From Chrysomallon squamiferum (Eukaryota; Mollusca; Gastropoda; Neomphalida; Peltospiridae), in contig CM022673.1 of assembly GCA_012295275.1 (NCBI GenBank), positions 25,338,261 to 25,402,260 of the forward strand: a stretch of 64,000 nt of DNA, given 5' to 3'. This document shows positions 1 through 13,620 of this stretch, piece by piece. The notes beneath the pieces are model-generated. The model was not told the origin of the DNA. It worked only from the letters and a program-made list of their open reading frames with translations, and made no database searches. Each line of letters begins with the position of its first letter. Within the stretch, counting starts at the first letter, position 1. Position numbers and translations under genes: made by a program.

Positions 1-257
1 TTAAAGAGGAATATAATTATTAAAAATACAAACAGATCAATAAATATGAAAAATTTAGAAAAGAAAATTTACTGGCAGTACAAACAATTTATTTTTTACC
101 AAATGTTTTATAGACCAGACCAGTAAAAAAAACAAAATTATTCTCATTTTGTTGAATGAATCAGCAGATGTCTTGACATTCACAAATAATATAAATTATT
201 TTAATTTGTTAATTTTTAAAATTAAATAACTTATTGTACTTCTGTGTGTCTCAACAG
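1..257 (+). other. Intron upstream of the first visible exon of gene 1
   Basis: AT-rich sequence ending in a clear 3' splice site (tctcaacag) just before 258. No coding signal is visible. The upstream exons of gene 1 must lie to the left of the window. Confidence 0.6.
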
Positions 258-1828
258 GTTGGAAGATTTGTAATGGAAAAAAAAGATGTAGATAATTATG
301 ACAGTTATCCTATCTGGAAACTGGAACAGGGTCTGATGATGCACAAGTACGAGTTTTTCATCGAAGATGGCAAAATAAAACACCGAAATGTGTCCACTGT
401 GAGTTTAACAACTTCCACTGAAATTGACTTTTCTTATTTAAATGTTGAATTATAAAAAAATGGCAAACAGGTTTTCTAAAAACATTTAGAGCTTCACATC
501 TTGTTTCTCTGGCCGCAAAATATAAATGAATCCACATTTTCACTTCTGTGATCAGCTTTTTCTTTTACTTGAACAAACACATAATTTGAGCTTTATTGAA
601 ATAAAATATTAACAAATGGATAGTTAAAAAAAAAAACATGCATTAATCTTTCTACTCTAATAACTGTGTATTAATTATTTCATGTGGTATGCAGTTTGTT
701 TGATGTTTTTATCATGTATGCATGCCCCATATTCTTTTTAAAGATATTTCCATATTAGTAGAATATTCAGTGAACTTTTGACCTATTTGTTTAGATTAAT
801 ATGAATGAAGGGGAAAATATAAATAAACAACTGACACACACCATTAAATTTTCTGACAGATATATATATATATACACACAAAAGGGATCTTTTCATAACC
901 ACATTCATGAATAATTCAAGTAAGATTGCTTGGGAAAAAAAGTTCCAGTCGCACCAGCAGTTATATATTTCACATTTGAAACAAAGTTTTATTCAAGAAG
1001 GTAAAAAAGTAGTTGAGAAGAACTGTTAAGTTATTATTTCAGATAAGATAATCTGTAATATGTAGTTTCAGTCTGCATGAATATATTTCTTTATAATTAA
1101 AATTTGCATTTGTGTACCTTCATTTCTCTGCACCTACACTTGTTTATCAGCACATTTAATTTGGTGGAGATAAAATGAATGGCAGCACCAGAAACAGATA
1201 AACTTTCATCACAATTCCTGCATAAAAATCCAAAAGGCAGGCAAAAAAATATGAATTAAAGTGCTGAATTAAGGACACATTTTTGTCTGCAAAAACCTTA
1301 AATCTTTGAAATATATTGTTAAATTTCTCACGTTTCATAACAGTTTTGGGAAATACATATTGACTTTTGTCTGTTCTGCCCATTATTCCAAATTGAAACA
1401 CTTCACTGATTAGAAACATATGTTACAGCAACATTTATTCTATCAGTACTTTATTAAGCTAATTATTAATGTAGTCTGCAGCAAATGTTGTTGTTTGTTG
1501 TTTATTTTTTTTAATTTAATTTTTTTTAATTTGAAACAGATATATTATAAAAAATACCCATCTGCTTTAGATTAAACAAATAAAATTTTTAACTACCTTA
1601 ACACCTTTCCAAAATAAACTTGAACATTAATCTGTATTAACCTGAGCAATATTTTCATTTTTAGTTGTTTACTTAAATTATTTGAATTTTGTACATCTTA
1701 AATTACTGTGATTTATTATCATATTTCCTTTAGGGTGATAGGTGATAAGATCCTTGTTTTTATTTCCCATTCCAACCAATCTGCAGTAAATCAAATGCTG
1801 TGTGTTGAGTGTGTGTATGTGTGTGTAG

Positions 1829-1871
<43 letters not shown>

Positions 1872-1998
1872 TCCGTGTGGATATGTATATGTGTGTGAGT
1901 AGATACAGGTGTATGTTTGTTTGTGTGTGTGTGTGTGTGTTTGCATGTGGATATATATGTGTGTGAGTAGATGTATATTTATCTATATCGTATCTATC

Positions 1999-2031
<33 letters not shown>

Positions 2032-5000
2032 ATATATAGATATATATTAGTGTTTCTCTGATTCAGAAAAAGGCAGTGGGCAGGTAGAAAAAGTGACATT
2101 TTTTTCATATTACCTGTCTTTAAAAGGGCAGAGTTGACAAGTCTCAACTTTCATGAATATTTGATGGCACAAAAAAGTACTGTTCATATTTGTTTATTGG
2201 CACTAAAAAGTATTTTTGGGTTGACAAAGTGATACCTGCAGGCAATGATAATTATAGACAGATATGTGGCAATATTGCAATATTTTTTGGTACATCTTTT
2301 TGAGAATTTAGTCAAATGAGGGCAGGCATTTTCTGAATTTCTGTCACAAAGGCAGCCCCAAAAAGGGGCAGGGTGGACCACCCTCTTATTCCTGCATGGG
2401 GGAAAAACTATATATATATATATATATATATAAATATACAAAATCAAAATCTAAGATAACTGTCATAACAGTTTATATATTTTTCTGAAATAATTACCAT
2501 TTTCTCTTATCACAGTACTCAAGCTGGACGACTTCAATGAAAGACCAGTTTAATCCAATACGAGTGAGAGTTTTGTCTGTGAATAAATCTGCTGCTGACT
2601 ACAAGGAAATTGTAGAAGTACTGGAAGAATATCAGCCAAAACCACCAGTTGATGGCAGGTGAGGTTTTTTTAAAATACTGGTGACTTTGGTGTCATAACC
2701 ACATTCAAGTTAATTTTGTCATTTTCGTATTTAAATTAAAAATAAAATAAGTTAAAATTTCAGTATTTTAAACTACATTCAAAGTATTTAAAATAAAATA
2801 ATAGTAAATAAATTATTTGAACTGAAAAAAAAAAAAAATAAAAATTTCAGGATTGTATTTTAAAATTATTCAAATTAATTTTATTGTTTTATTGCTTGAA
2901 TTAAAATAAAAAAATAATTATAATTACAGGATTTGAGTTTAAAAAGGTTAACTTTGATTCTTGAAATTGATTCTTGCATTTATCCTTAATTAATATTTTT
3001 TTTTTTATCATGGATTCACTCTTAACATATATTTTTTCACTGTTAAATATCAACTGTCTATTTATATTCAGTATAAGTATTTTTTGGCTTTCTAATATAT
3101 TTTCAAAACAATTTTGTAGCCTCAAAAGTAGTTTAGTTTTGTTTTCATAAAAATTAAGACATCAACACAGTTCATGATTATTAAGAAAATATATTACATA
3201 GGGTGATAGGGACACAAAGCTAACATTTAACAAATTCAATTGTGTCTTAAATTTCTGTCGAAAGGACACCTAAAGACCAAATTGTTTAATTTGCAGTTTA
3301 TTTTTATAATTTTTGTCTTCCTGTTATGTTAATTTGTTAAAAATCAGTTGATATAAGAAGTATTCAGCTGTGTAGACAACAAGTATAAAATATTTTTACT
3401 TATGATGCGTTCATGTCTCGTTTTTTTATTTGTTTTGATTTTTCTTTTAGCTTGGAAACGAAATATGAGGATGATCCACTGGTAGATCTTTTTAATGTGT
3501 ATCTTCAAATATTTCTCAGCCAGTCATTGGAACCTGGTTTTTTGAGTGCAATTACAGAGTCACAAGGTATATCAGTATTTTTATTTATTTTCATACTGCC
3601 TTATTAATATATGAAAAATTCATTGTATTTTTTAACACATTCATGAAAACAAAATTCTAGATTCCATTTTAGTAATTTAAGATTGATCTTTTTTCCTTCT
3701 TCTTCATCTATTTTATTTTATTTTTTATTGCTCTTTGTTATTTTTACATAAAACATGTTGTTTCTGTTTTCCATATTGTAGTGTTATTTTTACAGTAATT
3801 GATTTAAAATAAATTACAGTCATTTAAATGAAATGCTCATTTTAAACAGTTTTAATATCCTCTTGAAGTGTACAGCTATAAGTGGTCTTTGTCAAAATTA
3901 ATAGAACATTTTTAATAAAATCCACAATGTAAATAGAAAGATTTATCTATGCAATTTAAGAAAGGATGGCAGATAGCTGTAATGCATAAAAAATTGTGTA
4001 GTTGTTTTGCAATTTCATGTTAATCTTTCTAAAACAGCATATGTTGTTGGTCCCAAGTGTATCTTGTTTTTGACAGTCTGCTATACTTTTATTAGACAGC
4101 TTTTACATCTACTTTTGACTGTTCTTTGTCTTATGCAATAATTAATAATAATAACAATAGGAAATTATATATGTTTGCATAGTGTGTGTGTGTGTGTGTG
4201 TGTGTGTTTGTGTGTATTGTATAGAATTAATTTACTATAAAAATATCAAGTAAGATTATTTTGGGTCCATATTTGAATATGAAAAGAAACAATATATTTT
4301 TATTTCAGATAATTTCTACTTGTCTGCTCTTGAAAAAATAGATAAGCTTATTGGATTGAAACTAGAAGATATAGATAGAAAAATAAAATGGAAACCTGCT
4401 TTTAAGGTAGCACAGATTTCTTTGTTAACATGTTTTGTTGTTTTGTAAATAGTATATATATCTATATCTATATATATATATATATATAAAACAGTATTGT
4501 AGAATTATTTTTGTTACATGAAACAGTGCTTTTAAAATTCTTTAAAATAACTATGATGAATTCATAATTCTGTAAATAAAATAAGAATTATCTTTGAAAA
4601 AAAAGTATTTAATTAAAAAGAACAAAATATAATATCAGTACATTTAGTAGAGTTAGCAGTCATAATTTTGATTTCTACTGTCTCAATATCTGGATATTGT
4701 CTGCTTTTCACTAGTTAAGATTTACAGTGTAACATCTATGAAGTTTAAAATATACATTAGTTGATTTGAGTAAGTTAGTATTCTTCTAATCATTAAAGCT
4801 TTTCTTTCTAATCAGGATAATATATTTTTTTTCCTTTCATTTTTTTTTAATTTTTTATCAAGGAATGTTTAAAATCAAAACCAGAGCTTAGGGAAATTGA
4901 TCGTCCAAATCTGAAACAAAGCTGCCAGGTATGTAAAATTTAAAACCACCAATGACACAGATGTAGTCATTTTACATGTTACACAACATGTTATTAAAAT

Positions 5001-6938
5001 ATTTAAATATTGGACTTTTAGTCCTGCTGAACAGCCAAGTTTAACACTACTTCAACAGATGTTTAATAACAGCTTTAAAATTAGATAAATGTATTTCCAT
5101 TTAATTCCCACGTTGCTTGCAGAACACAGAATATGAGTTATGAGGAATTTAAATGATCCCTATTGCTTTATCACGTTGGTTTAGTGACTTTTATAATATT
5201 CTCTTAAGAATAAATTACATGATTAGAGTTTTAAATATGTTGTGTTTTCAGTAACCAATTGTTTATTTATTTATTTGTTTGTTTGTTTGTTTTTTTTTAT
5301 TTTTATTTTTATTTTTTTTCAGGCTTGTGAGAATTCTAGTCCTCCAACTATCAAATCAGTTCATTTTACGGGTCTGTTGTACGACAGATTTGACCTGGGA
5401 GAACTGCCCGACGTGGTTGATCATTCAACATCAACTGTGAGTTTGACATTACTAACAGCTTAGAGTAATTATTAAAACACATTACTGGATTTTTATTTAT
5501 TTATATATTTTTTTTAAATCTAGTTAGTGTTACTAACAGCTATCAGTGTTTTCCAGCTTATAGTAATTTATAAAAATTCTGCTTTTTTATTTTTATTTCA
5601 TTAAATAAAACAATTAAAATCTAGTTAATGTTACTAACAGCTGTCTGTGTTTTCCAGCTTATAGTAATTATTAAAATTCTGCTTTTTTATTTTTATTTTT
5701 TAAAATAAAACAATTAAAATCTAGTTAATTCCTGTTAAAACATCAACTGTGAAATTAACATTATTTACAGCTATCAGTGTTTACTAGCTTCTAGTAATTA
5801 TTAAAATTCTGCTTTTTTATTTTTTATTTTTAAAATAAAACAATTAAAATCTAGTTAATTCCTGTTAAAACTTTTTCAGTTCATTATATTTTTGCTTATT
5901 TTGTATATATATAAAACATCAGTGAAGTTAAACTTGTTACAGAAAGGACAGAAGTTTTGTTTGTCAGTTTGGATTACAGAAAGTTCTCTTTAGCAACATT
6001 GTATGTTATTAACTGTTTTATTTCATTGTTTTTTTAGGAATTTATGATTGGAAAGACTGCTGCTCAGTATGTGAATATTTACCATGGTTTATATCACTTC
6101 AAGTACAACCTGTATAAGAAATGTCTCTCAAAGGTTTGTATTATAATTCTTTTTCTTTTTTTTAAAGATTACGAATTAAAATATTATCTGCTAAATAAAT
6201 AATGGATGAAGTATACTAAAAATAGGTATATTCCACACACATTTTTTTATACACTTATTGTTATTTTGTAACAGATTATATTAAGAGAACATAAACTTTT
6301 GTTTTATTTCTGTTAACAGGTTAAATTAATAAAGGAAAGCAATGAACAGCTGGGAAATGAGGCCATTTTGGACCAGTGTCTACAGAATAGAACGTGGGTA
6401 CTGAAGGTAAACACTTTCTGTTTTTTTTTTTTTTTTTATTTTTTAATTAAAATTAAATTAATCTTCTTTTTTGTTTACATTTATTCCAAGCACATACTTG
6501 ATATTAATTAATAACCGACTGTAACAGATTTCCCAATATGTGAGTGTTTATTTTATAAAATAAATTGCTCCAAAGCTTGATAAAACTCTGACATGTCACT
6601 GAGGACTTCCTGGTGCAGATATCCTGTGTTCTACATGTCATAAGTTTACCTTATGGCTTTATGTCAATAATATTATATAAAGAAAAGCAAAATAATTTTT
6701 AAAATTATTTTAAGTAGAAACTGAATTCCATGTCAGATATATAATAGACTTTTGTAGTCATAATTTACTTCTTTTATTTCTGATACTTCAGCATCAAAGA
6801 TTAAACAAAATGTTACATTTCTTCTTCAGTTTTTATTCCAAAGCATTTTTCCATAGTGTACATTCAATACCTTCATGTTTTGATTTTTGTTTTCTTCAGA
6901 TATTCGAAGAACTCAAACGACTCTTGGATCGAAGTTGA
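258..6938 (+). CDS. 3' end of a DUF4211-domain protein (QSER1/PRR12/CCDC82-like), partial
   Basis: Nine exons join in phase to give 299 residues and a stop: 258-398, 2516-2658, 3451-3566, 4309-4406, 4863-4928, 5323-5436, 6038-6133, 6320-6406, 6900-6938. All introns are GT-AG. The fragment starts VGRFVMEKKD, has a charged/aromatic N-terminal part, then a helical section, a CQAC (C-x2-C) motif split by an intron, then TGLLYDRFDL and YHGLYHFKYNLYKKC near the end. This order resembles the C-terminal DUF4211 region of QSER1, PRR12 and CCDC82, as I recall those families. QSER1 is a chromatin-bound protein that guards DNA methylation valleys, and DUF4211 itself has no known activity. The N-terminal part of the protein is outside the window, so the exact paralogue is undecided. 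Exon structure is certain; the family call is moderate. Confidence 0.65.
1803..2047. repeat. Compound GT / AT microsatellite
   Basis: Runs of GT (1831-1869, 1921-1940), interrupted copies of a GT-rich motif, then a TA run (about 1998-2021) with TACACA. It lies in the second visible intron region of gene 1. Confidence 0.95.
5431..5880 (+). repeat. Diverged intronic tandem repeat, about 100-130 bp unit
   Basis: The phrase ctagttaatgttactaacag or a close variant recurs near 5520, 5621, 5722 and 5852, followed each time by cagct(t)atagtaattat and a T-rich/aataaaacaattaa block. Spacing is about 101, 101 and 130 bp. One copy (about 5740) repeats catcaactgtga, the sequence at the end of the exon at 5436 and its donor site, so the duplication unit probably included the exon border. 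Confidence 0.8.
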
Positions 6939-7772
6939 CATGGATTCACTTACTATGATTATTAAATCGTTTGCCTTACACTGATTTCACTTGTGCAGGG
7001 ATATTCATAAACCGAGCATATTACTAGTGCAAGATGACCAGCTTTAACATAAATAGTGCTCATTTAATGATATTTTAACTTGGTATGTATCACTTGGAGA
7101 CAATTGTTTTACAGACAATCTTTTAGTATTTTTTGTACTCTTGTGATAAGGCGAAGCAGCTGTTTATAAAACCCATTCCTCTCTAGTACCGCTTTATATT
7201 ACACTCAGTATGTGAAGATGTTTTATTTTTCAAAACACTTGACACTAATTTTTAATGTTATGGTAACCAGAAAGGTGCTGAGTTGTCTGAAATATTAAAT
7301 TTAATTGTTATAAAATTGACCTATTGAAATAATTTTTTTAAAGTTTTTCTGTACGAATTGTATGTTTATAAATAATAATGTATTACACAGTTTCTTTTAA
7401 AGATAAGTTTATCAGTTGATATCATTTCATAATGCAACCAGAATGAAATTTCTACAATTATTGTTGTACAAGTTAACCAGACTTTCCTATATATATATAT
7501 ATAACCATTATCATTTTAGATTCCATTTTAATTTCATTATCATGTATATAATCTTACCTGCCTTCAGTTTATGTTTAGACATAAAGTTAAAAACAATATT
7601 TTATGTGTGTTATAAGCATGGCTGTGTGTTTTCTTGTTGAGTTTCATCTGGTGTTTATTTATTTTCACTGCAAATACAGTTGTATAATAAGAGAAAAAAA
7701 CTGTAAAGTGTTCAGGTTTCTTGTTAGTTTGTGATATATTTGTTGTCATTTTGTGGGTTATTTTTATTTTTA

Positions 7773-7805
<33 letters not shown>

Positions 7806-9107
7806 TTTTTTTTTTTTATTTAAGTTATTTTCTTTTTATTTTATATTTTTATTATTACTTTTTTTTTAATCATTTCTTTATCGCGTAGAATATTGTGTTC
7901 ATATATTATTTCTGAGATGTTATATCATTCTTTAGGCTGAACCCCTTTCTTTATCTGTTGCACATTTTATCTAGATTTTCCGTGTTTTTATTTATAATCT
8001 GTAAGATGTAATCAGTAACCTACTAACCCCACTGAACAAACAGGTGTCCACGAGTATTTATATGTTGCACAGCATTTTGTTAATGGTTTTATTGTGATGT
8101 GATTGTTGCTAAACATTTTTAGTGAAAACAGTTTTCATTTATTTACTTCGTACAGTATAGTTCACACATGGAAAAAAAAAAATATATATATATATTAGAA
8201 TATATATAACTTTTTGGCTACTTATCATTTTTACTAACCAGACAGTGGTGTCTTTCTCTCTAAGCATTTTTTCTTTATTGGCAATCCAAATCAAACAGAA
8301 ATGGCCAAGCATTTTTTGTAAATTGTTACTATCATTGTAAATGCATTTATCTATATCACAGTATCAAGTTATAAAAAAAATAATAATAATAATTTTTAAA
8401 AAAAATAAGTAGACAAAATCACTTTTAGCATGTATTTATAAAGAAATAAAAATAATTTTTAAATTATTTAATTAATATTCATTCTTCAAAATTTTTTAAG
8501 TATTACTAGCATGTCTGTACAACATCAGGTAGATTTATAACCATAAATAATTCTGCTGATATTTATTCCAGTATTTGATTTGTTATTTATTTATATAGTT
8601 TTAATGTTATGAAATTGCATGTTTTAAGGATATCATTTACAAATGATTCTTCAGTATTTTAGAGGTATCTGAAGAAATATTTAGGCTTGTCAGTATAATG
8701 TTATGTCAGTTAATGAAGGTTTGTTTTGGGGGTTTTTTAGATGAAAAAATAAAAGAAGCAAAAAGGTTTAATAAATGCATCATTTCTGAGAACACATTTT
8801 TACAGAAGTGTAACAGATCTTAAATTCATAATTCTGTCCTAACATATGAAATATTTACAAAACTTCTGATGGGATTTAAATATACTAAATAATTTTCTTT
8901 AATTTTTTTTTCTTGATTTTCTTTTTGTTGTTGTTGTTTGTTTTGGTTTATAAATTGCATAATCAGGAGACAGTCTGTAAATATAATCACATACTCTTAA
9001 AACCTATGTATAGATAAATTATGTTTGTGTTGTGATAGAGCATGCATATTATTTGAAAGGCATAGTGTATGTTGAAACTGAACCTTTTTCAGAAGTATAT
9101 ATATTAT

Positions 9108-9143
<36 letters not shown>

Positions 9144-9647
9144 TTGTTTTCTTTTTTATGTATGTTACAAAATCCTGTGTCTACATCCAGTGTCAAGTAT
9201 CTTTTAATGACAATTACCTGATAAAATTACTTTCTCTTTGTTGCAATTCAGCAGTTTTATACCTTTTATTTCTTACTTCTGTTAACTGACTGTACTGCAT
9301 GAAATTTAATGAATGACATAGTATAATATTTATATTTTTAGACCAAGTCCAAACTCTTACAACCTTTTATAATCTATTCTGTCTTAGCTTCACTGCAATC
9401 TGAATTGCAGTATAATTTTTAAATGTTTTTTTATTATTATTATTATTAAACAAATTTTATTTATTCTAAAGGAACCAGTGTTATTAAAAAAAAAAAACTT
9501 CTTAACAACTGACCTGTGTTTATATTTTATTATTAATTGTCTGTACCATTGTTTACCGTGTTACTTAAAACTAATTATAATACCATTACAGAGATAACTG
9601 TTATTGTGATTGTGTAATTATGTTGTTTAGGTGTGGTTTCTTTTCTC

Positions 9648-9649
9648 AT

Positions 9650-9700
<51 letters not shown>
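9648..9700. repeat. (TTTA)n microsatellite
   Basis: About 13 near-perfect tetranucleotide copies in the gene 1 downstream region. Confidence 0.95.
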
Positions 9701-9701
<1 letters not shown>

Positions 9702-10610
9702 ATTTTGTTTTATAAAGGTCTGAATGAAAAATAATTTATATAAACAGAAATGAGACTTGAGTTGCCTATTTTCAGACAGTTCTCAAGCAAACAGTTTTAA
9801 TTTTCTCACTTAACAGAGCTTCTGTCCTGAATCTCACTGTCTTTGTCTGTATTATAAACAAATGATGATTTCTTGTTTTGTGTTAAGTGAAAGGTAAAAA
9901 AGCTTTACAGGGTGTCTTACAGGACAACTGCCAAAACTTTTCAAACTTGTTTTGATTATTTTCTCATACACAAATGGCTTGTTTCAACCCATATTTGTTT
10001 TACTTTATATATATTTTTTTTTTTTAAATTAAATTAACCATCACTGTGTTGTAAACAGAGATAATATATAAAATTTTTCTTTAAAATAATCTTAATATAT
10101 GATCAAAAAAAGGGTTTAGAAGAATTAGCATATTTCATTTCTAGTCAAATTTGTACATTATTGTAATTTATCTGTTTTCTTGTAAAATTGTCTTTGTTTG
10201 TGTGCATATATTTATGTAGAAAGAGTTCTCATCCTAGAAACTTTAAAAAAAAAAGAACCCACATTAATTTGAATTTTCTAAAAATGATATTCATGAAAAT
10301 TAATCTTCGTTGTTGTTGAAAATTATTTCTTGTTGTATCTGGTTGATTTTATTATGCATGCTTACCTCACCTCATGGGCTATTTCAGATGTACACAAAGA
10401 AAAAAAAATGTGTAAAAGTTTTATTTATTTAATCAGTTTTGTGATTGTTGAATTTCTGTTTTTTCCTCAGAGTGGAGCTAATCATGTGATTTTCAGATTA
10501 TTGCTTGTTTGTTACTTGTCAGTAGCTTAGAGGTTGAAAAATCATCATGGCAATATTTAGTGTTATTTGTTTGTATAAATGAAACTGGAATACTTCATTC
10601 TAAGACTTTT

Positions 10611-10671
10611 AATAAAGCATGTTTTATATGGGGCTGTCATTATTTGCTTGAATAAAGAGACATCCAATAAA
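10611..10671 (+). terminator. Cluster of candidate poly(A) signals for gene 1
   Basis: Three AATAAA hexamers lie within 61 bp (10611-10616, 10651-10656, 10666-10671) on the gene 1 sense strand, 3.7 kb after its stop. This is one plausible 3' end. An alternative hexamer lies at 12467-12472. Confidence 0.4.
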
Positions 10672-12599
10672 GTCACTGACCACAAGTTATGGTAACAGTT
10701 AATTATCCATTTTTATTATAAAAAAAAATTAAGAATTAGAAAAATTAAAAATTATGAAAGAACAACCTAGAGAAATATATATGTAGAGAACACATTACCT
10801 CAAGGAAAACTACATCTATTAATTATTCTATCTCAAAAATAATGTTTGTTAATAGAGAACCATGAGTTTTATTACTAATTAGTAATTGTGATCAAATGTA
10901 AAAACAATAAAACCATATTAACTAATTGCTAAGGGTAGACTTGTCAGATTCACAAATTGTCTAAAATATTTCATTTTTCACAGAAGTGCTTGTCACACAG
11001 TATAAATGCATTTAAGTATTGTAGATTTATATAACCATCATGAAACGGTCAACTGAAGTAAAATTTGTTTTTGTTTTATTGTTCACTTGTTAGGTAATGG
11101 TTCAAACCATGAGCTGGGTGATACACACACTGTCAACAATTTTATGTTGTTGGAAAAACAAACCCAATTGTTTATTTTAATTGTTTATGATTTTATATAA
11201 TTTATTATTTTTTATATTTTTATATTTTTTCAACTCGCATAATATTTTTTTAGGTTTGGCTGGGTTTTGGAGAGGTGGGGCTTTATGTTTGCTTATTGAA
11301 CTGTTACATTCTTGATGTGATCGGTCTTGGATTACTTACATGGATCTTTATTAAATTGTTTTCAGTTTATATGTCTGTTCTCAGTGCTCTACTTATATAA
11401 CGATACTATTATGTACTATACACACTGTATCAAAATTAAACCTTTTTTGTATTTCAGTTTAGTATCAACCAAAAATATGTTTTCAAATAATTGTTTGTTT
11501 TCACTGATGATTTGGCTCGTATTATTCTAGACCACAAAATGGCAGATTAATTTAATGCTTAGTATATTGGAATAAGTGTCATTATAGAAAACAAGTATTT
11601 TGAAAAAAAAAAAAAAAAAAACCTTTTTTTATGTTGTGTTGTATCAGATCATTTGCTGATATTAAAAAACTATGATATGTGTAACAGGGAAAATACATCT
11701 TCAGCTAAATTCGGAGAAATATTTTAAAACTAAGTTTTAAAAACACATTAAAAAATAAAAACAGGGAAAAATAAATTGTTTGATATGATTGCATAGAATG
11801 ACAAGAAGTATGGTTATAATGCAGAAAGTCAGGCCCCTTTAAAATTTATTATTATAATAGAGTTAATTGCTGTTTTGGGTTTTTATTTTCTTTTCTTCTT
11901 TTTTTTAAATATTATTTTGATTTATATATTCATTTATTATATATATATATATATATATATATTCACTTAATAGTTTTGAAATTATGATAATTGTAATCTA
12001 TGAACATTATATTTAATAAAGTTTATTTATTTTTTTTTTTTAAATTTAATTTGAAATGTACAGGTGATAATTTAAACCTATGGCATGCATTGGAATGAAT
12101 ACTGTTATGGGACAAACTTAAAAACAAAAATTTATAAAACAATGGCAGCATCCTGTAATACATTTTCCATTGTATTTAGAGACTGAAAGTTTATACAGAT
12201 TTGTTATTAATTGTTGTGTTGTCGTATATGTACTTTTGCCGTTTCTAAAAGACAAACATGTTTCAAAATTGTTTATAAATACGGTAATATTAGTTCTATA
12301 AAAAATTTGCATGAATGATTTGAGTTTTTCACTGTTGTGACAGGAAGTACAGATCAGTGTCATAATTGTTCAGATGTGAGAGGTGAAAAAGTGTATTATT
12401 AAAATGAACCATGTAAAATGGATTATATTTCATCAGCGGTGTTTTAAATGTGTGACTAAAAATATAAATAAAAGAAATTATGTTGTTTCATATGTTGATT
12501 ATTAGAGTGATTTCATTTGTTTAAATAAAAAAATATATATATGTTGCTTCTTTAATTGAATTTTGTTTTTACTGATCAAATATCCCAACCTCAATGTTT

Positions 12600-13620
12600 T
12601 CTGTGTTGAAAGTAAATGATGGAAAGATAAATTAATCTTGTGAACTGAGAGAAATTCGGCAATGAAATCTTTTTATACCCACTTGTGTGTTTAGTTTGTT
12701 TACTTTTCTTTGTAGAGGACAGTATCTCTAGCAGTGTTTTGTTTGTCCTGGTCTGTCATTAAATGTCCATTGACTTATCCTTTTTGAAAAGAAATTGTTA
12801 TTAAAACATTTTACTGGATCGAAAAACATCTCATTTATAGTAAACAGCTGCATCAGTTTTCATTGTTGGCAGATGATTGAGCTGGATTCATATCTAGTGC
12901 AGCCATTTTCAGTAGAATGATATGGATACCCAGAAATCCTTGTATACTGGAAAGGGGTCACTGGATTGACGTTCAGTAATAAATTATTTTCTCTCCGTTT
13001 TATCCTTATCAGAACCCGATACTAGCTCCTAAAAGGGCTGCAGCCAAAACAAGGCTGAGAATGGTTGTGTTAGTGCATATGTTAATACAGAATTAATTTC
13101 TTGCTGAAACTAGCAACTAAAATGCATTTAACAGCACACTGATCATGAAATTCAAGAATGTAGGCTAGGATGGTGAAACCAGTCCACTTAATATAAGTAC
13201 CGTAAATATAAAAACAATAAAATATTTCATATACATATATATATATATTTTTTTTTCTATCATATTTCTAAAATAAAAGCATACAAATGTAACTTAAAGC
13301 AATTTCATTGTGTATAGAGGTGAAGTGGTGCACTGGAGCTATGATTTGTTCACAGTTGTCAATATTATAAGGACATGTAACAAAACTGATATAAATGTAG
13401 ATGTTAAATGTAAGGTCAATAAACTAAAGCTAAACAGAAAACAAAAACAAACAAATCTTTCATTTTATTTATTAGCTTGCTTTGAAGACAAGCCACAATA
13501 TAAGTTAAGTGCAAGTCCTGCTTAACATGAAAATATTACACTCATTTAAAGATTTTTTGAGTTAATTAAATGTTTAGCACTGTAATCAGACCTTCAGAAT
13601 GTAAGATAAATCAAACTGAT
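12600..13620. other. Convergent gene junction (gene 1 / MOB2)
   Basis: More mixed base composition than either side. It separates a T-rich plus strand (left) from an A-rich plus strand (right). No ORF, RNA gene or repeat family was recognised. A small GGGCTGCAGCC palindrome lies near 13038. This is probably the intergenic space between two opposed 3' UTRs. Confidence 0.4.

Larger units (their letters stand above)
399..6899 (+). other. Introns of gene 1
   Basis: Eight introns of about 190 bp to 2.1 kb. They hold microsatellites (1803-2047, 2409-2432, 4183-4216, 4456-4488), poly-T tracts and the tandem repeats at 5431-5880. Positions 2060-2400 contain a more complex, less AT-rich stretch that I could not assign. 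No other gene was seen. Confidence 0.7.
6939..12600 (+). other. 3' UTR and downstream region of gene 1
   Basis: No gene-like ORF. The plus strand is T-rich throughout, as expected for a U-rich 3' UTR. Several AATAAA hexamers are present, including a cluster of three at 10611-10671 and one at 12467-12472. It includes microsatellites at 7778-7804 (ATT), 9111-9142 (CA) and 9648-9700 (TTTA), plus many homopolymers. The true transcript end is not decided by sequence alone. Confidence 0.5.

Noticed and set aside
1678-2025. 115-codon ORF of His/Thr and Tyr/Ile repeats
   Set aside because: Translation of GT and TA microsatellites.
2060-2400. Possible small DNA transposon in a gene 1 intron
   Set aside because: The block is more complex than its surroundings, but I found no convincing terminal inverted repeats or target duplication.
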